Shown here: one piece after another, positions 9,338-20,189 of the stretch
Position numbering within the stretch: the stretch's first letter is position 1
Layout: each line of letters begins with the position of its first letter
Assembly (NCBI RefSeq): GCF_009870125.1
Contig: NC_046683.1
Span: forward strand, 1,860,001-1,924,000
Direction: 5' to 3'
DNA from: Drosophila pseudoobscura
Taxonomy: Eukaryota; Arthropoda; Insecta; Diptera; Drosophilidae
DNA: 64,000 nt
Program-made: the position numbers and the translations under genes
The notes under the pieces: generated by a model
Databases searched by the model: none
The model's input: only the letters and a program-made list of their open reading frames with translations
Told to the model about the DNA's origin: nothing

Positions 9338-10842
9338 TTAGTCGAGACCATCGTCGACAAAGTCCGCCGATTCCTTCTTGGGGGCCTTCGGCTCGCTGTT
9401 ATCACTGGCCTTCTCTTTCTCGTCATTTTCCTGGCCAAATAGTCCGGCTCCAGCTCCAGCGCCACCGAAGCCAGCTCCAGTTGGGTCTCCACTCGGGAAG
9501 AACTGCTTCATCAAGTTGAAGATCTTCGGATTGGAGGCATACTTGGAAATGTTGGCCGGATTGGCTAAGATATCCCGAATGGCGGCTGCCATCTCAGGAT
9601 CCTTCATCAGTCCCAGCATCTCCGCTATTGAAGCGCCGTTGGGAATGCCGCCAGCACCGCCCATGTCTGGGAAACCACCGGGGAAGCCACCGGGGAAACC
9701 ACCACCAGCTCCTCCTGGAAAGCCGCCGCCTGTCGAGCTGGCCGAAGCCTTTTGTTTTTCCTGCTCTTTGCGTGCCTTATTCTGAGCACGTAGACGATCC
9801 TTGACCTTACGCTCGGCCTGTTTGCGCTCCTGCTTGACACGGTGCTGCTCGATCTTTTTGGCATTGGGAGTCACCTCGCGCAGCCACTCGTCGGTCTCCT
9901 CGTCAAAGTCTAACTTGCAGGCCTGGCGCAGATCCTTGGCGGCCTCCTCGAACTGGCCCAGCAGGCGGTGTGCTCGTCCGCGGAACTTGTAGCCGGCTGC
10001 CGAGTCGCAGTTAAGTTCGAGGGCCTTATCGCAATCACGGATGCAAGCATTGGGCTTCTTCATCTTGAGGAAGGCCTGGCCACGCTTGGCATAGTAGAGG
10101 GCATTGCCTGGATTCAGTTCAATGGCCTTGGTGTAGAGGCCAACGGCCTCCTCGAACTTTTGCTCGCCATAGGCCTTGGCCGCCTCACCGCGCACGTCGC
10201 CGGCCTGGTCCATCTCCTCTTCGGTGGGCTCCTTCGAAGAGTCACCCATGGGCTGGGCTGGATCAAGGTCGGGCTCGATGACGCCTGTGGAAAGGAGTGG
10301 AAAATGATAGCGGTGGCTGGAGCAAAGATCAAAGATTGTTCCGACAATCTGAAAAGTCACGTGACTCTGCAAAAAAATGCTAAGGCTACCAACGCACCTT
10401 CCATATCCAGCTCAACATCGGACTCGGACTCCGACAAAGAGTCGTCATCCTCGCTGGCATCCGAATCGATGCTGACTCCCTCGGAGTCTGGGGTCGAGAC
10501 ACCAGCACCGGCCGATTTCGATTTGGGACCGGCATCGCCGCCGAACGGGCATTTTCTGGAAATTTCGATTAGCAAAAAGGCGAAAAAAAATTGTACATAT
10601 GTATGTATGTGCGAAAAATGTGCGGAATGCGCGAACGTGGAGGGGGCCACAACCACAACTTACCCGCCTGCAGCGGCGTCTGGCATCTTGAAGTCGCCTG
10701 CCGGAACCTGGCCGCCAAACTTCTCAATAAAATCCTTGACAAATTTAAGTTGCGGCACATTCAAAACCGTGGGATTCGAGTCCACAAACTCGATGAAGCT
10801 CTTTAGCTTCACCAGGTCATCCTTTTCCATAGGCGCGGCCAT
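9338..10842 (-). CDS. HIP: HIP, Hsc70-interacting TPR co-chaperone
   Basis: Three exons: 10842-10664, 10555-10398 and 10284-9338, joined across introns 10663-10556 (GTAAGTTG...TTTCCAG) and 10397-10285 (GTGCGTTG...TCCACAG). They give 427 residues with consistent phases. HIP stabilises the ADP-bound state of cytosolic Hsc70. Visible domains are an N-terminal dimerisation helix region (about 1-55, KLKSFIEFVDSNP), a Ser/Asp/Glu linker (about 75-110), three TPR units (about 140-245, with EAVGLYTKAIELNPGNALYY and the DCDKALELN motif), a highly charged Arg/Lys/Gln helix (about 250-290), a GGFPGG repeat segment (about 298-330), and a C-terminal DP/STI1 domain (DPEMAAAIRDI...KIFNLMKQFF). The order matches animal HIP (ST13) exactly. 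The start codon is the first ATG of exon 1 and begins MAAPMEKDDLVKLK. It is divergently arranged with Mtfp1, with 411 bp between start codons. Confidence 0.95.
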
Positions 10843-10974
10843 TTTCGTTTTTAATTTTCAATGATTTTCAAGTTTTTACTTTTTTTTACTTCTATTCAGT
10901 GTGACTGCGTACTTATCGATCAAAAATACACTCTGAAATGAACCGATTCTCAAAATATGCCGATGAAAAAACGT

Positions 10975-11008
10975 ACTTAGCCCACTTAAACCCCCTTTAT
11001 TTAAACAG
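10975..11008 (+). repeat. 34 bp direct repeat, copy 1
   Basis: Starts ACTTAGCCCACTTAAA and ends TTTATTTAAACAG. A copy with a single substitution lies 167 bp downstream at 11142-11175, both inside the HIP/Mtfp1 intergenic region. Confidence 0.9.
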
Positions 11009-11141
11009 GATAACAACTTGAGTTAAAATGCGAAAAATAACAATAGATCTAATAGGCTAAGCACTCTCTGTCCATGATATGAAATCATGTTTTGACATTC
11101 GATACAGTATAAATTAATTTTCTTCCGTAAAAATAGAACGA

Positions 11142-11175
11142 ACTTAGCCCACTTAACCCCCCTTTATTTAAACAG
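11142..11175 (+). repeat. 34 bp direct repeat, copy 2
   Basis: Second copy of the repeat at 10975-11008, with A to C at position 16. It lies about 80 bp upstream of the Mtfp1 start codon and so is probably near its transcription start. Confidence 0.9.
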
Positions 11176-11253
11176 CCGAACAGATGTTCGTAGGTTGTTA
11201 CTCAATTCTCGCTTTAAATAATTACGTACTAAACCCAGGGTGACACAGACACA

Positions 11254-11875
11254 ATGGCAGCCGCAGCCCCGCCCCCGGATACAGCTTACGCGAACGAGAA
11301 AGCCCCCAAGGAAGTGGACATCTACCGTGATACCTTCATCCGTTACATGGGTAAGCGCAGAAAATACAATTGCAAATCGAAACTAGCCTCAAGCCCAACC
11401 CTGTGCGTGCCTCTGCTATTTCAGGCTACAGCAATGAGATTGGCGAGGCTTTCAGACCCCTGGTGCCCAAGTCGATTGTGGCCGCCTCCTATGGCATGGC
11501 CATTGGCTACGTGTGCACGGACACCTTCGACAAGTCGCTGCGCCTGCAGAGGACCGGTGCCTCCAATCGCGATTTGGCCATCTTGGCCGGGGACGTGTTT
11601 AGCTGGCAGATGATGGCCTCTGTGATCATTCCGGGCCTGGTTATAAATCGGTAAGCGTGCAGTTCCATGGCTCTGGGTCTCTACATTCTTCCGCACTACA
11701 CTTCTTTTCTAGAATCACCTGGGCCAGCCGGATGATGCTGAGCAAGGCACCAGTGGGTATACTGAAGACGGTGCCAACACTGATAGGACTGGCGAGCATT
11801 CCACTGATCATCCATCCCATTGACAACCTTGTGGATCGCATAATGGACGAAACCTACCGTAAGGCTGTGCGGTAG
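11254..11875 (+). CDS. Mtfp1: Mitochondrial fission process protein 1 (MTP18 family)
   Basis: Exons 11254-11350, 11425-11650 and 11713-11875, joined across introns 11351-11424 (GTAAGCGC...ATTTCAG) and 11651-11712 (GTAAGCGT...TTTCTAG). They encode 161 residues ending at TAG 11873-11875. The sequence begins MAAAAPPPDTAYANEKAPKE and contains the family pattern VDIYRDTFIRYMGYSNEIGE, AFRPLVP, SYGMAIGYVCTDTFDKS, DVFSWQMMASVIIPG and the tail IIHPIDNLVDRIMDETYRK. MTFP1/MTP18 is an integral inner mitochondrial membrane protein needed for normal fission and inner-membrane integrity. Length matches the family (about 160-166). Three to four hydrophobic stretches fit membrane insertion. The gene is convergent with glutathione synthetase, whose last codon is only about 350 bp away, so the 3' UTRs may overlap. 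Confidence 0.95.
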
Positions 11876-12075
11876 TGAAGGCAAGGCCTACCGCTCCGCG
11901 AACCCCATTCAAACTTCTTGTTCCGGTGATAGTCTCTAGCTCTTAAGTATTTCCAAATGCCACATGCTACGTGATACATGCCACTCTGCTCTGCATCGTA
12001 GATGACAGCTAAGACCTTGGTCTAAATGCAATTTGAATCGATACATAGATCTGTATATATTTGACAAATTTACGT

Positions 12076-12081
12076 TTTATT
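12076..12081 (-). terminator. Poly(A) signal AATAAA for glutathione synthetase
   Basis: AATAAA on the minus strand about 147 nt beyond the stop codon of glutathione synthetase. It is the only canonical signal in the convergent interval with Mtfp1. No AATAAA was seen on the plus strand for Mtfp1 between 11876 and 12100. Confidence 0.55.
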
Positions 12082-12227
12082 GCAATTGAGACAGCACGGA
12101 CATATTTGTGTTGGTAGGGTGGGGGGGGGGGTAGGGTGGTAAATGTACAATATGCTTTAAAAAAATAACTTTTCTCTATACACGCATGAGGCCACTGGTG
12201 GAATGCCGCTCGATTGGTGGACTGCAT

Positions 12228-15200
12228 CTAGTTCTCGTCCTCGTCGTCGCTGTCAATCAAATACGGACTGTCCAGGGCACCCAGGCCGGCGGCCACGCCG
12301 CCCTCGTTGGCCGTCGCCAGCTTGGTGCGGAGCATGTGTCCGGCCTGATAGTTGTGAATGATATGGTCAGCATCGCCGATGACTACCCCAAAGATTCCCA
12401 GTTCGGAGACCATGTCCACAATGGTGGGCGGCATCTCGGCGCCTGGACGCACCATGTAGCCCTTGGTTAAGGGCGGATGTATGAGGTCCATTAGGATCCA
12501 GCCCGAGCGCTCAACGCGCGACATACGCTGCAAGGCAGACACAGAAGAAATTAGGGAGGATTATCTTGGATCAGGGATAGTGATCAGATCTCACCTTGAG
12601 GGCGTCTGGAATGTCCAGCCCATAGACATTATTGCCACCGCCCTCGCGTTGCGGCTTGAGCACAAACTTCTCGGGTGTGCGCAGTGCCATCTCGTAGGTG
12701 GCATTGCCTGCATCGTTGTCATCCAGCGAGTAGAGACCAGTAAAGATCTTGCCTACTGCCTTGATCTCGTCCGGATCGTTGATAAAGCGTTCCAGCACCG
12801 CCGGTTGGGCCAGTGCCTGCTGTACTTTCTTTGTCCCCGCTAGATGGTACTGGATTGACGGGCACTTGATGGCCAGCGATGTCTCCATCAGGTAGCGGGC
12901 ATCCCACTCGTCCTGCGAGTGATAGTGTCCGGGCTCGTAGCCGGCACGGAAGTAGATCACAGCTACCTCAAGGCCACTCCTGAAAGAGGAAAAAAGACAT
13001 TAGAAAGAGGCGGAGCTAATGGATTATTACGTACAGCAGGAGCTCCTTGTTCAAGCCGAGTTTTCCCTCGCGATGAACATCGGTGAGGGTACGACGCAGC
13101 ACCTTGATATGGGGATAGGTCTCCCGTATGTAGAACTCGTGGAAGCGCTGGTCGCAGATGTTGTAGGACACATCCTCGATGATGAACAGGATCACAGCCT
13201 GCGGCTTGGCATAGATGTCCCAGGCCTTGACCATCCCGTCACAGAGTCCAGCCAGGGCGTTGTTATTGGGCATCTATTGGAAGGAGTTATCAGACGAATT
13301 AGCTAGATATATATTCAAGGCAAGGTATACGGGGCACGGGGATACTCACTTTCGGCAGCTTGTCGGCATGTCCCAGTTCTCTCAGCACAAAACTGATTTT
13401 GATCGAAGCAGACAGAGCAGAGGCGGAGAAGAGAAACGAGAGAGAAGGCGAGATTAGTATAATTCTGTGCCCAGACCAGGGACCAACAACAACAGCAACA
13501 GACAACAAGAACAACAGGGTTGTGGGGGACAAAGTTAGTTATATTTACACCGCAAAGAACACAAAGAACTCTTGGATTAGAAGATACTCAATGGTTTGGA
13601 TGTGTATGGATTTACGTATGGTTGCGGTTGAGGGATAGGTATGGGATAGAGGCGGGTTTTAGATATAAAGATTTAAGCTGCTCAGAAGCCAAGATGGAAG
13701 ATGGAGAATGGAAGATGGAAGGATGCATAAGCAAGGCATGAGCGCATGAAGAGAGTAGGAGACAGACTAAAGCCATTGTTAGATGTTTGAGGGGGCCGCC
13801 GCATGCAACAAAAGAGGCAGAGACAGAACAATTGAAGAACAGCAAAAGACAGGGAGAGAGAGAGATCTATGATAAGCTTCGATCTATGGAGATTCTACGG
13901 ATGAGTGTGGGTGGTGCGTGAGTGGCAGTGCTTGGAGGGAGGAGTTAGAGGGTTTGTTGCAAGTGTAAGTGCAGGTGTGTGTGTGTGTGTGTACTTGTAT
14001 ACGTGTGAGTGTGATAGATAGAAGAGCGCTTAATACTTCTGCAGCTGCACCAAGTGTGTGGCAATGCCACCGAAACTGGAGGCAACCGTGTTGATTTCGA
14101 CCTGCTTTATGGCACAGCCCTCGTACACGTGACCCAAATAGTCGGAACGCAATAGGCCGATGCTATAAGCCTGTAATTATGATCGTTATACATTATATAT
14201 ACATATACATTTCACAGCAGCAATTCCCTTAATTCTAATTCTAAACTTAAGCCAAATCAAAATAGGTAGGTAGAAAAAAAGTAATGATCAATCAATCAAA
14301 ATGTATTTTGTTGCGCACCGTCCTCCACAGGCTATATAATTCATAGAGAGAGCGAGAAAGAGATGAGACCTTGATATAGATGTAGAGAGAGAGAGAAGGA
14401 GAGAGAAAGAGTGACAGAACTGGCGATTGTATGGCGATGGGTGGAATGGGGGTTACATGAAAGCTTTGCAGATTTATGTTGAAACAACTGCCAAAATATC
14501 TATATATTTAAGAAGAAAAAACTGCCTGTTTCTGCTTCGTTGGGCTCTACAGTAATAGCAACCAGGCCCCCTCCCACGATTACTTCTGTTTTGTGTTTGT
14601 TTTTGTGGAAACTCCGATAAGGCCCGCAGCTGATCCGCAATGGGTGGCCATATTTTGTTGTATATTAATTAAAAATCAATTGCCAGAACAGAAACAGCAA
14701 CGTATATTATTCATACCGAACCAAACCCAACCGAACCCCTCCTCTGTTTGTCTTATCGCTTTACGTTTGAGCGCTTCAACACTTCAGCAAATATAATAAT
14801 ATATCAGCTGGCATTCTATCTATTATATTCCTATCTAGTACTCGTGTGGATAGTATCTCTCTAGAGTGGGGTCAGGGGAAGGGAGGGGAGGGACTGCTCG
14901 TACATGCACACTTCTGGAGATTTATAGTAGATATATGTATGTAGTACCTCTCTGGTCATGCGGGGAGGACTACTTAAAGACACAAAGAACGGCACAGAAA
15001 ACATGAATTAGACTTGGTAAAAACTTGGATGATCTGGTTAAAGCGGTGTCGATTAGTTAGCTTCTTTGATCAGAAGATTAAGCAGGGATGCTGGCGGTCG
15101 GGCGTCGGGTAGGCGGTATAGAAGGAGGAGGAGGCGGAGGCGGAAGGCAGAAAGCGGAAGGCGGTAGGCAGCAGAACAGGCGGCAGAACAACATTACTCA

Positions 15201-17353
15201 GCATTCTGTTGGGGGGACTCAACCGAAAAGTAGTAATCAAATTAGTTAGCAAATACATGTAGAAAATACAAGTCAAGTTATACATATGTGCATGTGTGTT
15301 TAAAAGTAATTAAGACTCGAACAGAATGGAAGGAGAAAAGGAGGCTTTAGCCTCCTTCGATTAGGCTACAGGACACTACAAAGGCAGCACAAAAACACAC
15401 GAGGCAATGTGAGAAAAAGACTAACAAATTCCGCTGTGACAACAAACGGTCTACGGTTTTAAAAGGATCAGTTATCATTGATCAATGATCACTGGGTGTG
15501 TGTGTGTGTGGGTGTGATCGTGAGAATGATATGCTCTATAATCTATTGGCAGTGGATGATTGATAATGGAGTGTGGATGTGTGAGGGTGAGGATTTGTTG
15601 GGTGACAGTGGTGGGGGTGGGGGACAGCACCTTTGTACGGTTTTACTTGCTGGTCCCAAATGGCCAAAGCCCGAAGCTATCGTATTGATCTCGACCTGCT
15701 TCCAGCAGCAGTAGGCCGCCGTCTTTCGATCCTTGGATGCCACGGTAGCGGTGGTTATCCCAGAGACTGTGGCCCGACTCAGATGCATATCCCGCTTGGC
15801 CTCCTCCTCTTCCGACCTCGCTTCTGCCTTGGACTTGGCCTTGCCTCTTCCGCCTCCTCCACTTCCACTTCCAGTCCCAGCAGCAGCAGCAGCAGCAGCA
15901 GTATCCGCTTGACCATCCTCGCCAGCCTCTCCTCGCAGCAGCAGGGCCTTGGGCGAGAGCTCCGGGCATCCGGACTCTAGCATTAGGTCGCTGCGCAGCA
16001 TCCCCAATGATGTTCGCTTCGGATGGCGATTGTTTGATTGATTTGTTGGTTGGTTGGTTGAGTTGATTGATTGATTGGTTGATTGGAGCAGTGCACAGCG
16101 ATGCAATGAGGTACGGATAATGGAGCAACAAATTGTGGTTGAGATTGATTGATAAATTTGGACAGATTTCGGTTTGATTCGGTGGGTGTGTCGGGTGATT
16201 GGTGGTGGTAGTGGTAGTGGCGGTGCATTGTGCGGGTTAGATTTTGGTTGAGTTGAGTTGAGACGCCGAGAAGAGCAGAATATATGTGAAATTAATTTCG
16301 TATTAAATAATAAAGTGTGAATACATATTATTCAATAAATAAAGACAGAATTCTTGCTAAAACATAAACGAATAGGGTAAGAGAGAGAGAGAGAGAGAGC
16401 TACAGCAAGGAGCGGGGATCTGGAAGTCGGAAAAGGGAGTGGGTCTGGGACTTGGACTTTCTGGCATTCGCTGATCGATTTACAAGCTAACAGATTGACT
16501 GGCGATAAGGAGGCCGCTCCTAAAGGATGAACGCATAAATTACGCCAGATTATCTGAAGCTTCCTTATGCACATGGCAATGGCTATGGCTATGACTTTGG
16601 CTGCGGGGCGATTTATGGATGGGCGATAAGATTACACCAGCCGATGTGCGCACGGATGAGAGGCCGCAATAAATTAATCGCCTGCCCCTAGACTAGCTCT
16701 AGCTCCTGATGGATGTTCACGCCTACACCTACGGCTACGGCTATGGCTATGGCTATGATGAGGTGTGTACTGGAGGGTGGCTGTGTGTGCTCGAGTGTGT
16801 GTGGATGCGGATGGAGGGATGTGTTTGTGTTTGTGTGTGTGTGCGTGTGCGTGTTTGTGGGTGTGGATGGACGCAACGAAGCAGAAGACGGCGTCTCACC
16901 TGTGTGAAGCCATGTGCCAGCACTTTCCGATAGATGTTAAACAGATTGGCGGTGAACTCATCCACCTTGATAGTCTCCGCCAGGGTGGTGGTGATGAACT
17001 CCTCATCGTGGGCCACATTGTGCATCAGACGGTTGATGATCGGCTGCAAGCCCACCGCCTTCTCGAACTCCTTGCGCGGAAACGAGGAGGGGACCAGCAC
17101 AAACGGAGCAAACTATTACACATACACAAGGGGGCGTACAATTAGATAGGGCAATTGGATCAACACCGCTGGCACTCTGCACCACTCTACTCACGTTCAA
17201 GGAATCCGGACTGAAGCTGGTCTTGGAACGCATGGCCGCACCGTGCATGATGGCATAGTCCTTGGCCTTGCCCGTCACCTCGATCAATTCGTCCTCGGGC
17301 AACGGCAGGTGGATGCAGTTCCGCAGCACGGGTGTATTGGGATCGACGGACAT
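12228..17353 (-). CDS. Gss: Glutathione synthetase, isoform with the short exon
   Basis: Seven coding exons: 17353-17195, 17112-16900, 14170-14037, 13392-13350, 13273-13035, 12979-12595 and 12527-12228. They total 1473 nt, 490 residues, with consistent phases. The enzyme joins gamma-Glu-Cys and Gly using ATP in the cytosol, the last step of glutathione synthesis. The family is recognised by FAPFVLVPSSFPRKEFEKA and INRLMHNVAHDEEFI near the N-terminus, LLRSDYL and KQVEINTVASSFGG (Mg and substrate contacts), the Gly-rich ATP loop KPQREGGGNNVYG (about 371-383), LRPG-like MVRPGAE, SELGIFGVV, and the Ala-rich lid GGVAAG (about 467-472). Length agrees with animal enzymes (about 474). The start MSVDPNTPVLRNCIHLPLPE is chosen by family similarity; the frame is open further upstream through a poly-Gln stretch. 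The donor at 13034 (GTACGTAA) rather than 13030 is required by phase. An alternative exon lies at 15631-16016. Confidence 0.93.
13393..14036 (-). other. Intron between Gss exons 3A and 4
   Basis: 644 nt with GA-rich runs and a (GT)n tract near 13976-13992. No further exon is seen. Confidence 0.7.
14037..14170 (-). CDS. Gss: Glutathione synthetase exon 3A (canonical version)
   Basis: A 134 nt exon between acceptor TAATTACAG and donor AA|GTATTAAG, entering at phase 0 and leaving at phase 2. It encodes AYSIGLLRSDYLGHVYEGCA followed by the Mg/substrate motif KQVEINTVASSFGG and IATHLVQLQ. The spacing between RSD and KQVE is about 12 residues, close to the roughly 14 of human GSS. By alignment to what I know of human GSS, it keeps the Glu and Asn Mg ligands (E-I-N) and the Ser matching Ser151, while Ser149 aligns with Ala. 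Confidence 0.85.
14171..15630 (-). other. Intron between alternative Gss exons 3B and 3A
   Basis: 1460 nt with GA-rich runs (14340-14412), AT-rich tracts and a GT-rich stretch at 15497-15515. I see no other exon resembling exon 3 and no independent gene. Confidence 0.6.
15631..16016 (-). CDS. Gss: Glutathione synthetase alternative exon 3B with 84-residue insertion
   Basis: A 386 nt open segment with acceptor CCATCCGAAG at 16017 and donor CAAAG|GTGCTG at 15630. It enters at phase 0 and leaves at phase 2, exactly as exon 3A does. It starts RTSLGMLRSDLML, aligning residue for residue with AYSIGLLRSDYLG of exon 3A, and ends KQVEINTIASGFGH LGPASKTVQ, again 23 residues as in 3A. Between these lie 84 extra residues: LLLRGEAGEDGQAD, an Ala run, a Gly/Ser run, a KSKAEARSEEEEAKRD charged stretch, and a Thr/Ala stretch. 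Because of the phases, including both exons or neither shifts the frame, so they must be mutually exclusive. The Ser contact of VASSF is Gly here (IASGF). The acceptor has a poor pyrimidine tract, so transcript evidence is wanted. Isoform length would be 574 residues. Confidence 0.7.
16017..16899 (-). other. Gss intron upstream of exon 3B, rich in simple repeats
   Basis: 883 nt. On the minus strand the 140 bases before the exon 3B acceptor are dominated by CAATCAAT/CAACCAAC repeats (16025-16160) instead of a pyrimidine tract. Further in lie a GA run (16379-16400), a GGCTATG hexamer-like run (16725-16760) and GT-rich DNA (16780-16865). Confidence 0.6.
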
Positions 17354-17939
17354 GGTTCGGCTTCTGACTGTGGCTGCGGGACTGGTCTGGTCTGGTCTGG
17401 GGACTGGCTGCTGCTGCTGCTGCTGGCTGAAAGTACACAATCGATGGTCAGCAACTCTCGAATACTCCGATGGTGGCAGGGAGGGCCTCACAATTGCGCC
17501 TGTTCGCCGGGAATGCTCGCTGCTGAATGCCAGCAGTCAGTGTGCGCTTGTGCTTGGATAGTGCTATCGCTATCTCTTCCGCCGACTCGTATTTCGTCAC
17601 CGGTCGCAAGCCCTGGCTGCTACGCTGCACTCAGTTGCTTGGGTCTTGGCTGTTTCTATGGTTACACTCGTCGACACTTGCGATCGGGCACACGATAATT
17701 TGGGCTATAATTTTGTGTATTGTGTAGTTTAATATACAAATTAAATTTAAAACAATACAATTGACGGGAAAACTAAAACAGAATACTTCAACAAAACCAA
17801 AATACAAAAACCAATATTAGGGATGGGCGATAGTCGACCCAGCTGACTTGTCACGAGCATGAGCACGACCACTAATCTAACCGCACAGTACATACATATG
17901 TAGATGTGCCAGTTCATACATCGAACATGTCAAAAACGA
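17354..17939. other. 5' flank of Gss and boundary of the repeat block
   Basis: Contains the probable Gss leader and promoter, including a CTG run (17409-17423) that reads as poly-Gln on the minus strand upstream of the chosen start. No TATA box was evident. AT-rich DNA leads into the repeat block at about 17940. Confidence 0.4.
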
Positions 17940-18239
17940 ACTTTCTGGATTAGATCCCAATGTCATCCTTCGATCTATCGATCGACAACAAGGACATTGA
18001 CTATGGCAGCCAAGAGAGCGGCTACGCGGACTACTAGACTCTAGATAGATATCGTTGTTGTTAGGTTTAAGGATATATAAGTATTTAGATAATAGATACA
18101 TATGTTTATTTATTTGTACCAGGCTAAAACAATTGAAAATCATCCTTGCAGCATCCTGTATATGGGACACTATCCCGATTAGAAAAAAGCGTGGCAATAC
18201 GTGGAAAACGAAATATTTTTTATTGGCAAAAATGTGCTT

Positions 18240-19260
18240 GAAACTGAAACCAGTATTACAAAGAAATGCAAATACGAATCTTCGGGAGGCTATATCTCCG
18301 ACAAATAGGGCCAGATCGGTGAAGGACCTCCTTTCCCAGGATCGCGAGGATTCAGACTGTCGATCGGCATCAAAATCTCGACTTTGAAAATGAGGCCGAT
18401 TTTTTGAAAATTTAATGATGGTTATTACATCATGATTTTTTGTGAAAATCGTGAAAAAATGGATGTCCTTTTTTCTGATGGCAGTCGATTAGCAGGACTC
18501 TCCCCATCACGAAAAGGCACACCAAGCCCCGATCGGATGCTGTATTGCAGAAATATAGCGTACAGAAAAAACCAGTATTATAAAAAGCAGCAAATCGGAA
18601 TCTTCGGGAGGCTATATCTCTGACAAATAGGGCCAGATCGGTGAAGGACCTACTTTCCCAGGATCGCGAGGATTCAGACTGTCGATCGGCATCAAAATCT
18701 CGACTTTGAAAATGAGGCCGATTTTTTGAAAATTTAATGATGGTTACATCATGATTTTTTGCGAAAATCGTGAAAAAATGGATGTCCTTTTTCCTGATGT
18801 CAGTCGATTGGCAGGACTCTGACGATCACGAAACGGCATACCAAGCCCCGATCTGCTCCCGTATTACAGAAATATAGCGTACAGAAAAAACCAGTATTAC
18901 AAAGAAATGCAAATCCGAATCTTCGGGAGGCTATATCTCCGACAAATAGGGCCAGATCGGTGAAGGACCTCCTTTCCCAGGATCGCGAGGATTCAGACTG
19001 CCGATCGGCATCAAAATCTCGACTTTGAAAATGAGGCCGATTTTTTGAAAATTTAATGATGGTTACATCATGATTTTTTGCGAAAATCGTGAAAAAATGG
19101 ATGTCCTTTTTCCTGATGTCAGTCGATTGGCAGGACTCTGACGATCACGAAACGGCATACCAAGGCCCGATCGGCTGCCGTATTGCAGAGATATTGCGTA
19201 CAGAACAAACCAGTATCTTATGGATATTCGAATCTTCGGAAGGCTATATCTTTGACAAAT
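18240..19260 (+). repeat. 319 bp satellite array S1 (about 3.2 monomers)
   Basis: The marker TTCGGGAGGCTATATCT starts at 18281, 18603 and 18922, with a diverged copy at 19235, giving periods of 322, 319 and 313 bp. Monomers share ATGAGGCCGATTTTTTGAAA, a GATGGTTACATCATGATTTT stretch and GAAAATCGTGAAAAAATGG. The array is flanked by inverted copies of module L. Confidence 0.9.
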
Positions 19261-19354
19261 AGAGCCAGATCGGGAGGTGCTATCCTTGATCTTCTGGTAA
19301 GGACTCACACAACCCCAGCCAGTCATATTTCCCCGAGTCTGTGCATGAATGAAT

Positions 19355-19720
19355 TTTCAATAATTTTATTCATCAAAACTTAGCTTACCATAAGTAAAGA
19401 AATAAGTTAACCACATGTGTATCTATCATAATCCTAATAACAACGATCCATCTAGAATCTGGTAGCCCACGTAGCCAATCGCTTGGTTGCCATAGTCAAA
19501 GTCCTTGTTGTCGATGGCCAGGTCGCTTCTGTCCTGCTGGGGTAGGTCTCGGTCTGAATCGAATACGCCTAGGTAATGCTTGGATAGTACTCCGTCCGGC
19601 TGGGGGAAATCGGATACGACTCGGTTTGTGGAAGACAGTAGGGTATATAAGTCCTGTGTGAAGGTAGATATATTCTAAAATATGTCCACCATTATATACT
19701 GAGTCACTTAAGTGTCTCGA
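19355..19720. repeat. Module L (inverted) plus right flank F, copy 1
   Basis: 19355-19545 is the reverse complement of the module at 17945-18170 (shared CTTGTTGTCGATGGCCAGG, AACAACGAT and TGCCATAGTC stretches). It continues into a flank with GGGGGAAATCGGATA and GGGTATATAAG that is repeated at 21770-21940. Confidence 0.75.
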
Positions 19721-20189
19721 AGCTGAGGCCCAGGGTTGCTGGCCCTATTTCCCGTGGGTGAAAACCAACAATCCCACCGTCGATCACGAGTCCTTCTGCA
19801 GCGGCGGACGAGACGCAATCATGACTATGGCTGGCTGGCTCATGATGGCGCCCCGGTAGACGAACGCCAGGGCCGTGGAGGCTGGGATCCAGTTTTCTGT
19901 GTTCGATGTGCGACGATTCGCTGTATGTACTGGCACATCTACATAAGTATTTAGTGTATGGTTAGTGGTTAAACCACGATAAATGATACCAATAATAAGA
20001 TTAATAATTACTTTTGTAGGTCCATTTTATCCTTCAACTGTGTTCATCTTATTTCTTCTTCTTAAGTTACTATTTATTCGCTTACTCTAATTAACTCTTC
20101 CTATTGTTTTTTCAGGTCTTCTGGTCGTGCGAGACAGAATCGTATCCCAGCCGGATAGAAGTGCACCCCTGGCAAGATCCGATCCCAAC

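Larger units (their letters stand above)
10843..11253. promoter_or_regulatory. Shared head-to-head promoter region of HIP and Mtfp1
   Basis: 411 bp separate the two start codons, so both promoters and both 5' UTRs must lie here unless an undetected leader intron exists. No TATA box is obvious for either gene. A near-DRE sequence (TTATCGATC) lies at about 10913-10921. The region holds a 34 bp direct repeat (10975-11008 and 11142-11175) differing at one base. Confidence 0.55.

Noticed and set aside
9378..9785. Plus-strand frames of 135 and 298 codons across HIP
   Set aside because: Antisense shadows of HIP coding exons.
13031..13034. Gss exon 5 donor at 13030 (TAC|GTAATA)
   Set aside because: Its phase would create an early stop in the next exon; the overlapping donor GTACGTAA four bases earlier keeps the frame.
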